From contig NZ_FNYT01000006.1 in the NCBI RefSeq assembly GCF_900109135.1, positions 1-64,000 of the forward strand: a stretch of DNA of 64,000 nt. The letters are read 5' to 3'. The notes beneath the pieces are model-generated. The model made no database searches, was not told the origin of the DNA, and saw only the letters and a program-made list of their open reading frames with translations. Shown here one piece after another: positions 6,980-15,614 of this stretch. Source of the stretch: Trichococcus ilyis. Its GTDB lineage: Bacteria; Bacillota; Bacilli; Lactobacillales; Aerococcaceae. The position numbers and the translations under genes were made by a program. The stretch's first letter is position 1. The number at the start of each line of letters is the position of its first letter.

Positions 6980-8246
6980 CGATATCCTCGATTCGTCGCA
7001 GTGTTGGGATGGATTTGTATCTGCCCAATATGTAATCTTTGCCGTAACTGGCATCATTGCGGACTTTTTTATCTTCTTCATCCACATAGTCAACCAATGA
7101 GTAGAGTTCAGAAACTCCTTCGTCATTTTTGTCAGCGAACCAAATTTCGTCCCTTCGGAAATTATCCTTATCAAGGGTAAATATTTCCTGCGTTGAAAAG
7201 ATCAATTGTGCGTGGTTTAGATTCATCTTTTCATCGTGAAACATGATGATGATATAACGGATCAGCAACGGATGCAGTTTCGCATCCAATTCATCAACAA
7301 AAATAATGCCGCCGCTATCAAGAACAGTCTTCAGATCCACGTACAGCATCAGCATTTTTAATGTCCCACTGGATTCACTTTCAAGCGGGGTCATAAGTAA
7401 TTCCTTCGTTTTGGGATTTTTATGGTAGGTCACGATGCGTTTCAATTCTCTGGTGCTTCGCTCAGATAGAGAATCCTCATTTAATACATCTTGGACGATC
7501 CCCAGTTTATCAATGCCCACATCAATGGCTTGGATAAATTTTTCCAGTTTCTTTTTCTCTGCTTCATTCTCCAATAGTTTGAGCAATGGATTTCCGATTA
7601 CATTTCCTCGTGTAAAGTGCGAAAGTCCCAGTTCTTTTCTAGGATTTCCATAATCAATGATTCTCACCTCTTTGAACCAATCAAAAACATTTTGAGCAAA
7701 TGGAATCTTTAATTTGGATATCACAGAAATCAGCAAAGTGTCTTCTTCAATGAGCTCGAGGATATTCTGGGTCCCTATACTGCTGAGCAGTTCCCCCGAT
7801 AAAGTCTCACCGTTTTTACTGAATAGTTCAATGAAGGTTTCTTTTTTTACTTTCGGATCCCTCTGATAAAGATATTCCTCAAGAATCACACCCTCCAATA
7901 CTGAAAATCCATATTGATAGATATCGCCTCCCGTAGAAAAAATAACATTGAACTCAGTAGGAACATTCTTCTCTTCAAACCAATGCGGCTCAATATCATT
8001 CTTTGTCGAAAAAATATTTTGTCTAAAGGAATAAAGAACCAGATTTTTCATAGTGGCAAACGCTTCAATAACGTTGCTTTTACCGGAAGCATTTGCACCA
8101 TAAATCGCTGCAACTTTCAATACTTTTTCTTCCATCACATCCGTCACAACATCTTGAGGATGCTCTTTTATGGAAGAAGCCAGCATATCCAGTGTGGTTT
8201 CTTCTTTGAACGATTTAAAATTTTTAAACGTAAATTGGTGTAGCAT
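6972..8246 (-). CDS. AAA/SMC-like ATPase (AbiLi/RloA-like)
   Basis: A 424-residue ATPase, first gene of the pair with the RloB-like protein. The N-terminus MLHQFTFKNFKSFKEETTLD is the classic start of an RecF/SMC-type ATPase; Walker A is IYGANASGKSN (about residue 55). A signature-like ESESSGTLKML and Walker B GIIFVDELDAKLHP follow near residue 310, then LIFSTQEIFTLD in the H-loop position. ATG 8246 is preferred over 8252 because GAGGTG then sits at the right distance. In AbiL and OLD/Gabija-like systems such an ATPase senses infection and licenses its nuclease. A repeat block lies upstream, so its promoter must be within 8247-8355. Confidence 0.88.
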   Translation of the reverse strand: MLHQFTFKNFKSFKEETTLDMLASSIKEHPQDVVTDVMEEKVLKVAAIYGANASGKSNVIEAFATMKNLVLYSFRQNIFSTKNDIEPHWFEEKNVPTEFNVIFSTGGDIYQYGFSVLEGVILEEYLYQRDPKVKKETFIELFSKNGETLSGELLSSIGTQNILELIEEDTLLISVISKLKIPFAQNVFDWFKEVRIIDYGNPRKELGLSHFTRGNVIGNPLLKLLENEAEKKKLEKFIQAIDVGIDKLGIVQDVLNEDSLSERSTRELKRIVTYHKNPKTKELLMTPLESESSGTLKMLMLYVDLKTVLDSGGIIFVDELDAKLHPLLIRYIIIMFHDEKMNLNHAQLIFSTQEIFTLDKDNFRRDEIWFADKNDEGVSELYSLVDYVDEEDKKVRNDASYGKDYILGRYKSIPTLRRIEDIDG

Positions 8247-8354
8247 TGTCATCACCTCACCCACATCATAACCTAAATATATGCGCCGAGCAAATATTTG
8301 AGAAAATTTCTCAAATATGGATTCTTTGATGAATCAATTAGTAGATGACGGCAC

Positions 8355-9241
8355 CTCAACTCCGGTGAGGGAATGTCCACCGGAGGAGGATGCGCGGCGG
8401 GTGGTCGAACTCCGGCGAAGCCGCTGCGGTCGGTGGTGATGATTTTTAGGGATGTTTTCCTCCGGCGACAGGACCCCTGCCCGGAGCTAGGCGCCAGCTC
8501 CGATGAGGCGGGCGCTCGTCGGAAGACAGATCGCGCCGGGTAACTCCGGGGAGCGAATGCTGGCCGGAGGAAACTGCGTGGTGGGGAGGCTGAACTCCGG
8601 CGAAGCCGCGGTGGTCGGAGGTGATCGTCTTTTGGGATGTTTTCCTCCGGCTAGAGGGCTGTGCCCGGAGTTGGGTGCCAGCTCCGATGAGAAGGGCGTT
8701 CATCGGAAGACGGTGTTGCGCCGGTACGTCAACTCCGGTGATCGAATGCTGGCCGGAGGAGGCTGCATGGTGGCGAGGCTGAACTCCGGCGAAGCCGCCG
8801 CGGTCGGAGGTGATCGTCTTTTGGGATGTTTTCCTCCGGCGGGAGGGCTGTGCCCGGAGTTGGGCGTCAGCTCCGATGAGGAAGGTTCTCATCGGAAGAC
8901 GGAGTTGCGCCGGGTAGCTCAACTCCGGGGAGCGAATGCTGGCCGGAGGAAACTGCGTGGTGGGGAGGCTGAACTCCGGCGAAGCCGCCGCGGTCGGAGG
9001 TGATAATCTTTTTGGATGTTTTCCTCCGGCGGGAGGGCTGTGCCCGGAGCTGGGCGTCAGCTCCGATGAGAAGGACGCTCATCGGAGGAGAGGATCGCAC
9101 CGGGAGTTCAACTCCGGGGAGCGAATGTTGGCTGGAGGAGGCTGTGTGGTGGGGAGGCTGTTCTCCGGCGAAGCCGCAGTGGTTGGAGGTGATGATATTT
9201 TGGGCGATTTCCTCCGGCAGAGGTGCTTCTAACCGGAGGAG
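8355..9241 (+). repeat. Large block of the CTCCG hairpin repeat, nearly five units
   Basis: The first hairpin of successive units begins at 8358, 8542, 8731, 8921 and 9110, giving periods of 184, 189, 190 and 189. Each unit has hairpin A (AACTCCGGTGAGCGAATG...GGCCGGAGG), a spacer GCTGCGTGGTGGGGAGGC, hairpin B (GAACTCCGGCGAAGCC...GGTCGGAGG) followed by TGATGATCTTTTGGG, hairpin C (CCTCCGGC...GCCCGGAG) and hairpin D (AGCTCCGATGAG...CTCATCGGA). The block separates the minus-strand AbiL-like pair from the plus-strand SEC-C gene, so it also lies upstream of both. The open frames crossing it change with each unit and are not genes. Confidence 0.92.
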
Positions 9242-9348
9242 TATAAAAAGCTCCATTATTTTTCAGGTTATTCTGTATTCCTCATGGTTCTCTATAGTAA
9301 AATGGATAGGAGAAGGAATGCAAAATTAAACCTGAGCGGAGTGACAGC

Positions 9349-10095
9349 ATGAATCAATTGACGGACTATATCATTGCTTTGAGCAACTTGTACGGAATGA
9401 TCCAGAAGGATATTTTGGTGGAGATTTACAATACCCAAAACGAGGAGCCAATCAGCTTGGGGGAAGTGGAGGCGTATCTCGAGAATCCGCCGGCGGAACT
9501 GAAAAGGGGGCATACTTATCCCCACAAGGATTATTTCGTTCACGAAACGATTCTGGAGTTTGATGAATTTGAATCGATGCTTGAGAAAAAGGGGAATAAA
9601 CCTTACTATGTTCCGGCGAAAGAGGAACTTTTGCGCTATACGGACGATTTTTATTTTGAGAAGACGAAGCAATATAAGGCTTTTTATGATTACGTGAGAA
9701 AAAACTTGCTTGGTGGTGATGGGGTCAAGGCCCAGGAGCTTTGCGAGGAAATCCGTGATGCTTTCGAGTTGGATTTTGGTATGTCATTTGTGTCTGAGAC
9801 GTTGGAGCGTGCAAATGTCGTGTTCGATAATGAACAGCAGGTCAATGAAATGATGCGCCTGATGATGGACATGTCGAATCATATTCGCCGTTGGGAACAT
9901 AACGGCAATACGCCCCAGGAGATTTTTGAGGAATTCGAAAAGCCGCACCTGCGTCCATTGCCGAAAAAACCGTACCGCGCGGTCGCTTCGAATGTCGTCC
10001 CTTTTGAGAAAAAAGTGAAGATCGGCCGCAACGATCCGTGCCCATGCGGCAGCGGGAAGAAGTATAAGAATTGTTGTATGAATAAGGTGGAATAA
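9349..10095 (+). CDS. SEC-C motif protein of unknown function
   Basis: A 248-residue protein whose last 25 residues are a SEC-C zinc-binding motif, [19 protein letters not shown], as found at the end of SecA and many uncharacterised proteins. The rest (residues 1-215) is acidic and helical without a domain I can name; it includes [17 protein letters not shown] and [18 protein letters not shown] 9349 follows a weak GCGGAG. It stands alone between two repeat blocks and has its own terminator. A role in translation, secretion or stress cannot be told apart. Confidence 0.8.
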   Translation: MNQLTDYIIALSNLYGMIQKDILVEIYNTQNEEPISLGEVEAYLENPPAELKRGHTYPHKDYFVHETILEFDEFESMLEKKGNKPYYVPAKEELLRYTDDFYFEKTKQYKAFYDYVRKNLLGGDGVKAQELCEEIRDAFELDFGMSFVSETLERANVVFDNEQQVNEMMRLMMDMSNHIRRWEHNGNTPQEIFEEFEKPHLRPLPKKPYRAVASNVVPFEKKVKIGRNDPCPCGSGKKYKNCCMNKVE

Positions 10096-10119
10096 AGGGA
10101 AAATTATTTGATCATATAG

Positions 10120-10170
10120 CCCCTGCAACTCCGACGAGGAAGCTCTCGTCGGAGTTGCAGGGGTTTGTTT
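10120..10170 (+). terminator. Terminator of the SEC-C gene built on a repeat-like stem
   Basis: A perfect 19-bp stem (10120-10138 with 10145-10163) with loop GAAGCT, followed by TTTGTTT. The stem contains CAACTCCGACGAG/CTCGTCGGAGTTG, clearly related to the repeat hairpins. Confidence 0.85.
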
Positions 10171-10177
10171 ATGTTGT

Positions 10178-10250
10178 CCTACGGGGAGAGAATGCTGGCC
10201 GGAGGAGAATGCGTGATGGGATGTCGAACTCCGGCGAAACAACCTTCAGT
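10178..10250 (+). repeat. Partial unit of the CTCCG hairpin repeat
   Basis: One hairpin A (CTACGGGGAGAGAATG...GGCCGGAGG) and a fused hairpin B/C (GAACTCCGGCGAAACAACC) that runs directly into the gene remnant at 10251, in the same way as the block ending at 5418. Confidence 0.8.
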
Positions 10251-10415
10251 AGGAGCAAAATTAATTATCGTTACGCGAGAGTATCTGCAAAAAAAAATCA
10301 AAAAAAGTTCAAATGGGTGAATGCGTATACTATCAGTGTAGGCGATGATAGTTCGGTCTGGATTACAGCTCTGGAGATCTTACAAACTGATCTAACTAAG
10401 CTTCAAGCTCTCTAA
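10251..10415 (+). pseudogene. Remnant of an unknown small gene (copy 2)
   Basis: An open frame without its own start codon reads KINYRYARVSAKKNQKKF, KWVNAYTISVGDDSS and ends at TAA 10413. Its first 30 residues line up with the remnant at 5419-5648 (RYRYEDLFAQKYES, RWVSANIISDGD), and the DNA around the shared KWV block is visibly similar (AAAAAGTTCAAATGGGTGAA against AAAAAGCTCAGATGGGTAAG). The second half differs. Function unknown. Confidence 0.45.
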
Positions 10416-10473
10416 CACGGCAGTGAATATATTGATAAATGGTTCGAATAGTGATAAAGTTGCACTTAGATAC

Positions 10474-10495
10474 CCGCATTGGGATTTAGATGCGG
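10474..10495. promoter_or_regulatory. Candidate AbiEi operator
   Basis: CCGCAT-TGGGATTTAG-ATGCGG is a perfect 6-bp inverted repeat ending 16 bases before the AbiEi start. Type IV AbiEi antitoxins are known to repress their own operon by binding inverted repeats in the promoter. Confidence 0.45.
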
Positions 10496-10511
10496 ATAAT
10501 GAGGTGCGAAG

Positions 10512-11108
10512 ATGGTCGATAAAAACAAGCTAATAGAGGAATTTAAAAAACACGGCGGAGTCCTGAAAACAGCAGAGTTGAAATCACTGGGTCTTTCCAG
10601 TCGTCAAATAAAAAAACTTGTTGATGAAGGCGAAATATCAAAAATTAAGCAAGGGTACTATGAACTCGCGGGTGAAGTGAATCCGGAAGAGATCATCATT
10701 GCGAGACTATTCCCGAATGCAATCCTATTTCTCGAGAGCGCACTTCTGCATTATGGCTATACGGACAGAATTCCGACCGCCTGGCAGATAGCGGTCGACC
10801 GAAACAGTGAAAAAAGTCAGTACGATATCACATATCCGCTGCTGCAGCCTTTCTATCAGGAACCCAAGTTTCTTAGCATAGGCGTTGCAACGTATGAAAT
10901 CCAAGGAGTGGAAGTCAAGATTTTTGATAGGGACCGTACCATCTGCGATCTTTTGCGTTATGAAAAAAAACTTGAGAGAGAAGTGTTTTCGAATGCGATC
11001 ATGCGGTACATCAAGGATCCGAAAAAGAATGTAAGGCATCTTGTCGAATACGCAGAAGCTTTAAATATCACAAAAAAAATGCAATCGCAGATAGGAAAGT
11101 GGCTTTGA
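10512..11108 (+). CDS. AbiEi-like antitoxin (type IV toxin-antitoxin)
   Basis: A 198-residue protein. Residues 1-60 form the N-terminal winged helix of AbiEi: LIEEFKKHGGVLKTAELKSL, GLSSRQIKKLVDEGEISKI and QGYYEL. The rest is the C-terminal antitoxin domain, with FLESALLHYGYTDRIPT and VKIFDRDRTICDLLRYEKKL, the latter a family hallmark. In the studied systems AbiEi counters AbiEii without stable binding and represses transcription. It is coupled to the toxin by a TGATG stop/start overlap. GTG 10512? No: ATG at 10512 follows GAGGTGCGAAG. Confidence 0.92.
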   Translation: MVDKNKLIEEFKKHGGVLKTAELKSLGLSSRQIKKLVDEGEISKIKQGYYELAGEVNPEEIIIARLFPNAILFLESALLHYGYTDRIPTAWQIAVDRNSEKSQYDITYPLLQPFYQEPKFLSIGVATYEIQGVEVKIFDRDRTICDLLRYEKKLEREVFSNAIMRYIKDPKKNVRHLVEYAEALNITKKMQSQIGKWL

Positions 11109-12004
11109 TGGGTCCTTCAAGTGCATCCATATTGGCAAGGTTAAAAAATAGAGCAAAAGAAGAAGGTATTGCCTTTCAGCAACTGCTGAACTTATTTTTT
11201 CAAGAAGAATTTATCAGGAGATTGGCCAAGAGTAATCACAGGGATCAGCTTATTCTGAAAGGGGGCTTTCTCTTGTACTCAATCAGCGGCTTCACAACGC
11301 GACCGACAGTTGATGCTGATTACTTGTTAAAAAATCATTCAAATGAGATGGATTCCGTTGAGAAATTAGTTCGTTCGATCATAGAGCAAAAGAGCACAAA
11401 TGATTTTATGGAGATTGAGCTCCGCAGCATTGAACCTATCAGTGAAATGAAAGAATATCACGGCATTCGTGTAAATATGATAGGCTACTTGGGCAAAACA
11501 AAAACGCCCTTCAGCATTGATTTCGGTGTAGGAGATACAATCGTTCCATCAGCATTAAAAAGAACGCTACCTGTTTTGCTGGATGGCTTCGAAAAACCTA
11601 CGATTCTCACCTATTCTCTGGAATCAACGATTTCAGAAAAACTTGATGCAATCATTCGGTTCATGGAGGCGACGGGGCGGATGAAAGATTTCTATGATAT
11701 ATACTATCTCGCGACATCCTTTGACTTCGAAGGCAGAAAAATTCAAGAAGCAATCTATGAAACATTTTCAAAAAGAGCGACTCCTTTCGAGAAGGACTCC
11801 ATACAAGTTATTGAGCGACTGATTTCGAATGATGACATTATTACGAGATGGAATGTCTTTTGCAAGAAGGTTCTGAAATATGAAATGGACCTGGATGAGG
11901 TCGTTCGATTGATAATATCCTTTTTGGATCCGCCTTTTCAAGCGATAATCAAAGAAAATCAATTTGTGAAGAACTGGGATTCAAATAAGAGGCACTATGA
12001 ATGA
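11108..12004 (+). CDS. AbiEii-like nucleotidyltransferase toxin
   Basis: A 298-residue toxin of the AbiEii/MenT family (DUF1814). The nucleotidyltransferase core is visible: LILKGGFLLYSISGFTTRPT, then VDADYLLK with the D-x-D metal ligands; TYSLESTISEKLDAII and GRMKDFYDIYYLA are the conserved downstream motifs. Family members transfer nucleotides to tRNA or other targets and arrest growth. ATG 11108 overlaps the antitoxin stop; GTG 11099 is an alternative start. In abortive infection the pair protects the population from phage. Both genes are intact. Confidence 0.92.
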   Translation: MGPSSASILARLKNRAKEEGIAFQQLLNLFFQEEFIRRLAKSNHRDQLILKGGFLLYSISGFTTRPTVDADYLLKNHSNEMDSVEKLVRSIIEQKSTNDFMEIELRSIEPISEMKEYHGIRVNMIGYLGKTKTPFSIDFGVGDTIVPSALKRTLPVLLDGFEKPTILTYSLESTISEKLDAIIRFMEATGRMKDFYDIYYLATSFDFEGRKIQEAIYETFSKRATPFEKDSIQVIERLISNDDIITRWNVFCKKVLKYEMDLDEVVRLIISFLDPPFQAIIKENQFVKNWDSNKRHYE

Positions 12005-12018
12005 AACAAATAAGCGGA

Positions 12019-12072
12019 TGCACTAAACTACCCACACTGATACGGTGAGTGCGGGTAGTTTAGTGCATTTTT
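12019..12072 (+). terminator. Terminator of the AbiE operon
   Basis: A perfect 15-bp stem (12019-12033 with 12053-12067), tail TTTTTC, 15 bases after the toxin stop. Confidence 0.85.
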
Positions 12073-12097
12073 CATTGCGGATTTCCTTCGCCGAGTA

Positions 12098-12232
12098 ACT
12101 CAACTCCGGTGAGCTAATGCTGACCGGAGGAGGTTGCTTGGTGGGGAGGCCGAACTCCGGCGAAGCCGCGGTGGTAGGAGGTGATGAGCTTTTGGGAGGA
12201 TTTCCTCCGGCAGAGCCGCCTTCGTCGGAGCA
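12098..12232 (+). repeat. Partial block of the CTCCG hairpin repeat
   Basis: One hairpin A (12100-12131), one hairpin B (12150-12181) with its GATGAGCTTTTGGG tail, and a degenerate hairpin C (CCTCCGGCAGAGCC...GTCGGAG). The following 220 bases (12233-12453) carry no gene I can support; they are AT-rich and presumably hold the promoter of the NERD-HRDC gene (a TAGTAAAAT box at 12284-12293 recurs upstream of other genes at about 9296 and 24016). Confidence 0.82.
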
Positions 12233-12453
12233 TAACCGGCAGGGAATGAATAATTTTTTTAATCATAGTTTAATCCGGCTGAATGTAGTAAAATTGATAG
12301 AGAACTAATTGTTTAGGGTAAATTGAAAAATGTTTCGCCAGCTATTGATGCGATAAGTATTTCGGGACGTCAGTATCGGGTTATTTTTCCGGGCACACAT
12401 TTATCATTTTACATCTACGGGAAAATAAATAGTGAACGGGATCGGAGGATGGG

Positions 12454-13530
12454 ATGGGGATTTTTGATGCAATCAAGGAAGTGGTCACGCAGAAGCCGGT
12501 GCATCTGAAGAGGCCGGATTTCTACAAGGCGGACAGCGATGCGCGGAAGCAGCTGGAGCGGTTGCGGGAGCTGCAGGCGGGCGCGCCGGACGAGGTGAAG
12601 GCGCAGATCGAGCGCGACATCAAGCTGCTCGCGTACGGCATCGCGGGGGAGGAGGCCATCGCGTTCGAGCTGCAGAACAGCTACCTGCCGATCATCGTGC
12701 TGCACGATCTGCGCCTCGAGCACGAGGGGTTATCGGCACAGATCGATTATTTGATCATAACGACCAAGTTTTGCCTGATCGTCGAGTGCAAAAATCTCTT
12801 CGGCAACCTCGAAGTCAACAGCCGGGGCGAGTTCATCCGCGAGCTGGACTTCAATGGGAAACGCAAAAAGGAGGGCATTTACAGCCCGGTTACCCAGAAT
12901 GTGCGGCATATGGAGATGATCAAAGTGTTGCGGTTGGCGAACAAAAAGAATCCGGTGATGCGTGCCGCACTTGAGAAGTCCTTCGGCGAACTTCATAAAT
13001 CCGTGATCGTGCTTGCGAATCCGAAGACCGTCATCAACCTGAAGCGGGCACCGAAAGAGATCAAAGACCAGATTATCCGAGGCGACCAGCTGATTGCGCA
13101 CATCAAGAAATTGTTGCATGAAAATAAAGATTGGGCATCTTCGGAAAAAGAGATGTATGAGATGGCGGAGTTCTTTGTGGGGCTGCATAAGGAGAATCCG
13201 GTTGATTATGCGGCGAAATATATACTTGGGGATAGTGGTGAGGTGAGTGATGAAGGGGTCGAAGTACTGCCGGATCAGGCCGAAATTGACATCACAGAAA
13301 CGCCGTTATACAAAGCGCTCAAGCAGTATCGCTACGAAACCAGCAAAGCGGAAGGCATCAAGGCGTTTTATGTATACAATAATCTCCAGCTTGAAGCGGT
13401 GATTGCGGCGATGCCTGCGAATTTGGATGAGCTCAAGAAGATTTCTGGGTTTGGGGATGTTAAGTGCGAGAAGTATGGGGAGGCAATATTGGGGATTGTG
13501 GGGAATCATAGAGAATCCAGAAGTGTTTGA
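12454..13530 (+). CDS. NERD nuclease-like protein with C-terminal HRDC domain
   Basis: A 358-residue protein. Residues about 55-200 form a NERD domain, a PD-(D/E)XK-type nuclease relative: GIAGEEAIAFEL, then SAQIDYLIITTKFCLIVECKN, where the D and the E-x-K are the expected catalytic residues. Residues about 285-350 form an HRDC nucleic-acid-binding domain, LYKALKQYRYETSKAEGIKA and LKKISGFGDVKCEKYG. ATG 12454 follows ATCGGAGGATGGG. NERD-HRDC proteins are common in Firmicutes and suspected to process or destroy DNA. Next comes a NERD protein without HRDC, so the two may work together. Its codon use becomes less GC-rich after about base 13180. Confidence 0.87.
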   Translation: MGIFDAIKEVVTQKPVHLKRPDFYKADSDARKQLERLRELQAGAPDEVKAQIERDIKLLAYGIAGEEAIAFELQNSYLPIIVLHDLRLEHEGLSAQIDYLIITTKFCLIVECKNLFGNLEVNSRGEFIRELDFNGKRKKEGIYSPVTQNVRHMEMIKVLRLANKKNPVMRAALEKSFGELHKSVIVLANPKTVINLKRAPKEIKDQIIRGDQLIAHIKKLLHENKDWASSEKEMYEMAEFFVGLHKENPVDYAAKYILGDSGEVSDEGVEVLPDQAEIDITETPLYKALKQYRYETSKAEGIKAFYVYNNLQLEAVIAAMPANLDELKKISGFGDVKCEKYGEAILGIVGNHRESRSV

Positions 13531-13628
13531 GACCAAAGATTGCATGGGACAATCGTATATTGATCTAAATGAAAAAGCGACTATGGATAAATGAACGCCC
13601 AATTTCTATGTGAAAGGAGCTAACTGTT

Positions 13629-14309
13629 TTGGAATCGTTACTCTTTGTATTTATGCTCATATATGGTGTACATTTGTATCAGAAAAAACGTTATGATTCT
13701 TCCGGCTACAAAGACGCAAGTGGGCATAGTTTCTTCGATACAGCAAATGATCCCGGAAAAAAGGGAGAGTATCTAATATACACTTCTTTGGAACGTCTGG
13801 ACGGGCAGCACAAATTGTTGACCAACGTTTATTTGCCGAAAGGAGACGGCACCACCGCCGAAATCGATCTGATCATGATCAGCGAAACGGGTATTTATGT
13901 ATTCGAGTCGAAGAATTACAGCGGCTGGATATTTGGGGATGAAAACACTAAGTTTTGGACGCAATCATTCCAGAGCGGGAAAAAGTTTCGTTTCTACAAT
14001 CCGATTTGGCAGAACAAAAAGCACATCAGTATTTTGCAGAACCATCTTGGCTTGGGAAGCGAAGTATTCCGCTCCTATATCATTTTTAGCGAACGTTGCG
14101 AATTGAAGAAAATGTTCGTCCGCTCACCGGAAGTGAAGGTCATGAATCGGAATATGCTGAGTAGGGAAATCGAGCATGACCTGAATTCTTTGGCGATTCG
14201 GCTGAGTATCTTGGAAATCAACCAAATCCACAACGAATTGTCGCGGTACGCCCTAGCTGATGCCGCAACGAAACAAGCGCATATCGATGCGATGAAGTGG
14301 CGCAACTAG
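13629..14309 (+). CDS. Membrane-anchored NERD protein, paralog 1
   Basis: A 226-residue protein with an N-terminal hydrophobic helix (SLLFVFMLIYGVHLY) and a NERD domain: GKKGEYLIYTSLERLDG, TTAEIDLIMISETGIYVFES with catalytic D and E-x-K, and KNYSGWIFGDE. The end reads LEINQIHNELSRYA and KQAHIDAMKWRN. The start is the TTG at 13629: GGAG lies nine bases upstream and the next codon is GAA, exactly as in the two paralogs at 21885 and 24174. Likely a membrane-bound nuclease facing the cytoplasm; the biological role of this subfamily is not known to me. Confidence 0.85.
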   Translation: MESLLFVFMLIYGVHLYQKKRYDSSGYKDASGHSFFDTANDPGKKGEYLIYTSLERLDGQHKLLTNVYLPKGDGTTAEIDLIMISETGIYVFESKNYSGWIFGDENTKFWTQSFQSGKKFRFYNPIWQNKKHISILQNHLGLGSEVFRSYIIFSERCELKKMFVRSPEVKVMNRNMLSREIEHDLNSLAIRLSILEINQIHNELSRYALADAATKQAHIDAMKWRN

Positions 14310-14340
14310 TGACTATACTTGAGAAAGCGAGGACCTTAAT

Positions 14341-15072
14341 ATGAAAGCATACATCATCAAAATCGAACTTGAAGACTCCAATCCATTGATCTGGCGCAGG
14401 GTGATCATGCCAGCTGACGCGACGTTCCGGCGCCTGCACGACGTCATCCAAACCGTGACCAATTTCCTGAGCGGCGGCCCTGACGGCGACTACCATCTCT
14501 ACGACTTCAACCTATCGGCGGAAAACATTTCAGTCACGAATGACGAAGAAAGCTTTGAGGAATATCAATATTATAAGAAAAATAAGAAGCAGTATGAAGA
14601 ACGACTAAGACTTGCGCCACCTGGATCATTTGAGCGGTCCCATCTGGAGAGCTTGATGAAAACCGTTGTGCGCCAACCATCCCGGATGAAAATCGACAAC
14701 TATCTGGAAAAATACAAAGAAATCCGCTATTCGTACGATTATGGCGACGGCTGGGAGTTCCGGATTACCCTCGAACAAATCGTACACGATTATCACTTCG
14801 GCTACCCGACTTTGCTCGACGGAGCCGAAACTGCCCCGCCAGAAGATGTCGGCGGAATGGGCGGCTTCGAGGAGTTCCTGAAAATCTACCGTGATCCATC
14901 ACACCCCGAATATGAGGAAACGAAAGAATGGGCTGACTCGCAGGAATTCAGGGAGTACGACCCCGACTGGATCAACAATTTCCTGAAACTCCTGAACTAC
15001 AAGAAGACCGAGTGGAACCAGATCAACCACGACAACTATACAATCATTGAAGACAAATACCGGAAGAATTGA
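14341..15072 (+). CDS. Plasmid pRiA4b ORF-3 family protein
   Basis: A 243-residue protein of the pRiA4b ORF-3/IS1096 TnpR-like family. The N-terminus YIIKIELEDSNPLIWRRVIM with TFRRLHDVIQ is the family signature, as is the later YSYDYGDGWEFRITLEQIV and PPEDVGGMGGFEEFL. A central insert of about 50 residues (EEYQYYKKNKKQYEERLRL) is charged and helical. Such proteins are spread on mobile DNA and their function is unknown. It follows NERD paralog 1 by 31 bases, so they may be co-transcribed. Confidence 0.87.
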   Translation: MKAYIIKIELEDSNPLIWRRVIMPADATFRRLHDVIQTVTNFLSGGPDGDYHLYDFNLSAENISVTNDEESFEEYQYYKKNKKQYEERLRLAPPGSFERSHLESLMKTVVRQPSRMKIDNYLEKYKEIRYSYDYGDGWEFRITLEQIVHDYHFGYPTLLDGAETAPPEDVGGMGGFEEFLKIYRDPSHPEYEETKEWADSQEFREYDPDWINNFLKLLNYKKTEWNQINHDNYTIIEDKYRKN

Positions 15073-15111
15073 ACCGCGAAAGACCAGCGAGGCACGGCCG
15101 CGCTGGTCTTT

Positions 15112-15437
15112 TCTGTCTGCCGGAGCTGGGCGTCAGCTCCGGTGAGCAAATGCTGGTCGGAGGAGGCTGCTTTGTGGGGAGGCCGAACTCCGGCGAAGCC
15201 GCGGTGGTCGGAGGTGATGATCATTTTGGGTGTTATCCTCCGGCGAGAAGGCTGCTGCCCGGAGGAGGAAGTCAGCTCCGACGAGAGGGCGTTCGTCGGA
15301 GAACGGCCTCGCGCCGAATAGCTCAACTCCCGTGAGCGAATGCTGGCCGGAGGAGAGTGCGTGGTGGGGAGGCCGAACTCCGGCGAAGCCGCCGTGGTCG
15401 GAGGTAATCGTCTTTATGGATTCTGCTCTCCGGCAAA
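15112..15437 (+). repeat. Block of the CTCCG hairpin repeat, nearly two units
   Basis: Hairpin A copies start at 15135 and 15325 (period 190), hairpin B copies at about 15186 and 15376. The second unit is cut after CTCTCCGGCAAAGCGACC. The next 175 bases up to the DnaD-like gene hold no gene; a GGAGGGG...CCCTCC stem lies at about 15500-15528. Confidence 0.88.
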
Positions 15438-15614
15438 GCGACCATTCACAAAAAGTTATCGAAAAACGGAGCGAATTATTCTGCGCACCAGAAATATCGC
15501 TGGAGGGGTTACACATCATTATCCCTCCGCCGTCTTTTATGGTGAGGGCAGGAATCGAATGCGGGCATGCCGCTGCCGCTTCGGCCGATATCATAAACGG
15601 AAGCAGGGATCAGG

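Noticed and set aside
8503-9003. A 166-codon open frame with repeated MLAGG...VVGRLNSGEAA...VVGGD motifs across repeat units, and similar frames in the other blocks on both strands
   Set aside because: The frame shifts between units because the period is not a multiple of three, hairpin symmetry explains open frames on both strands, and no ribosome sites fit. It is repeat DNA, not protein.
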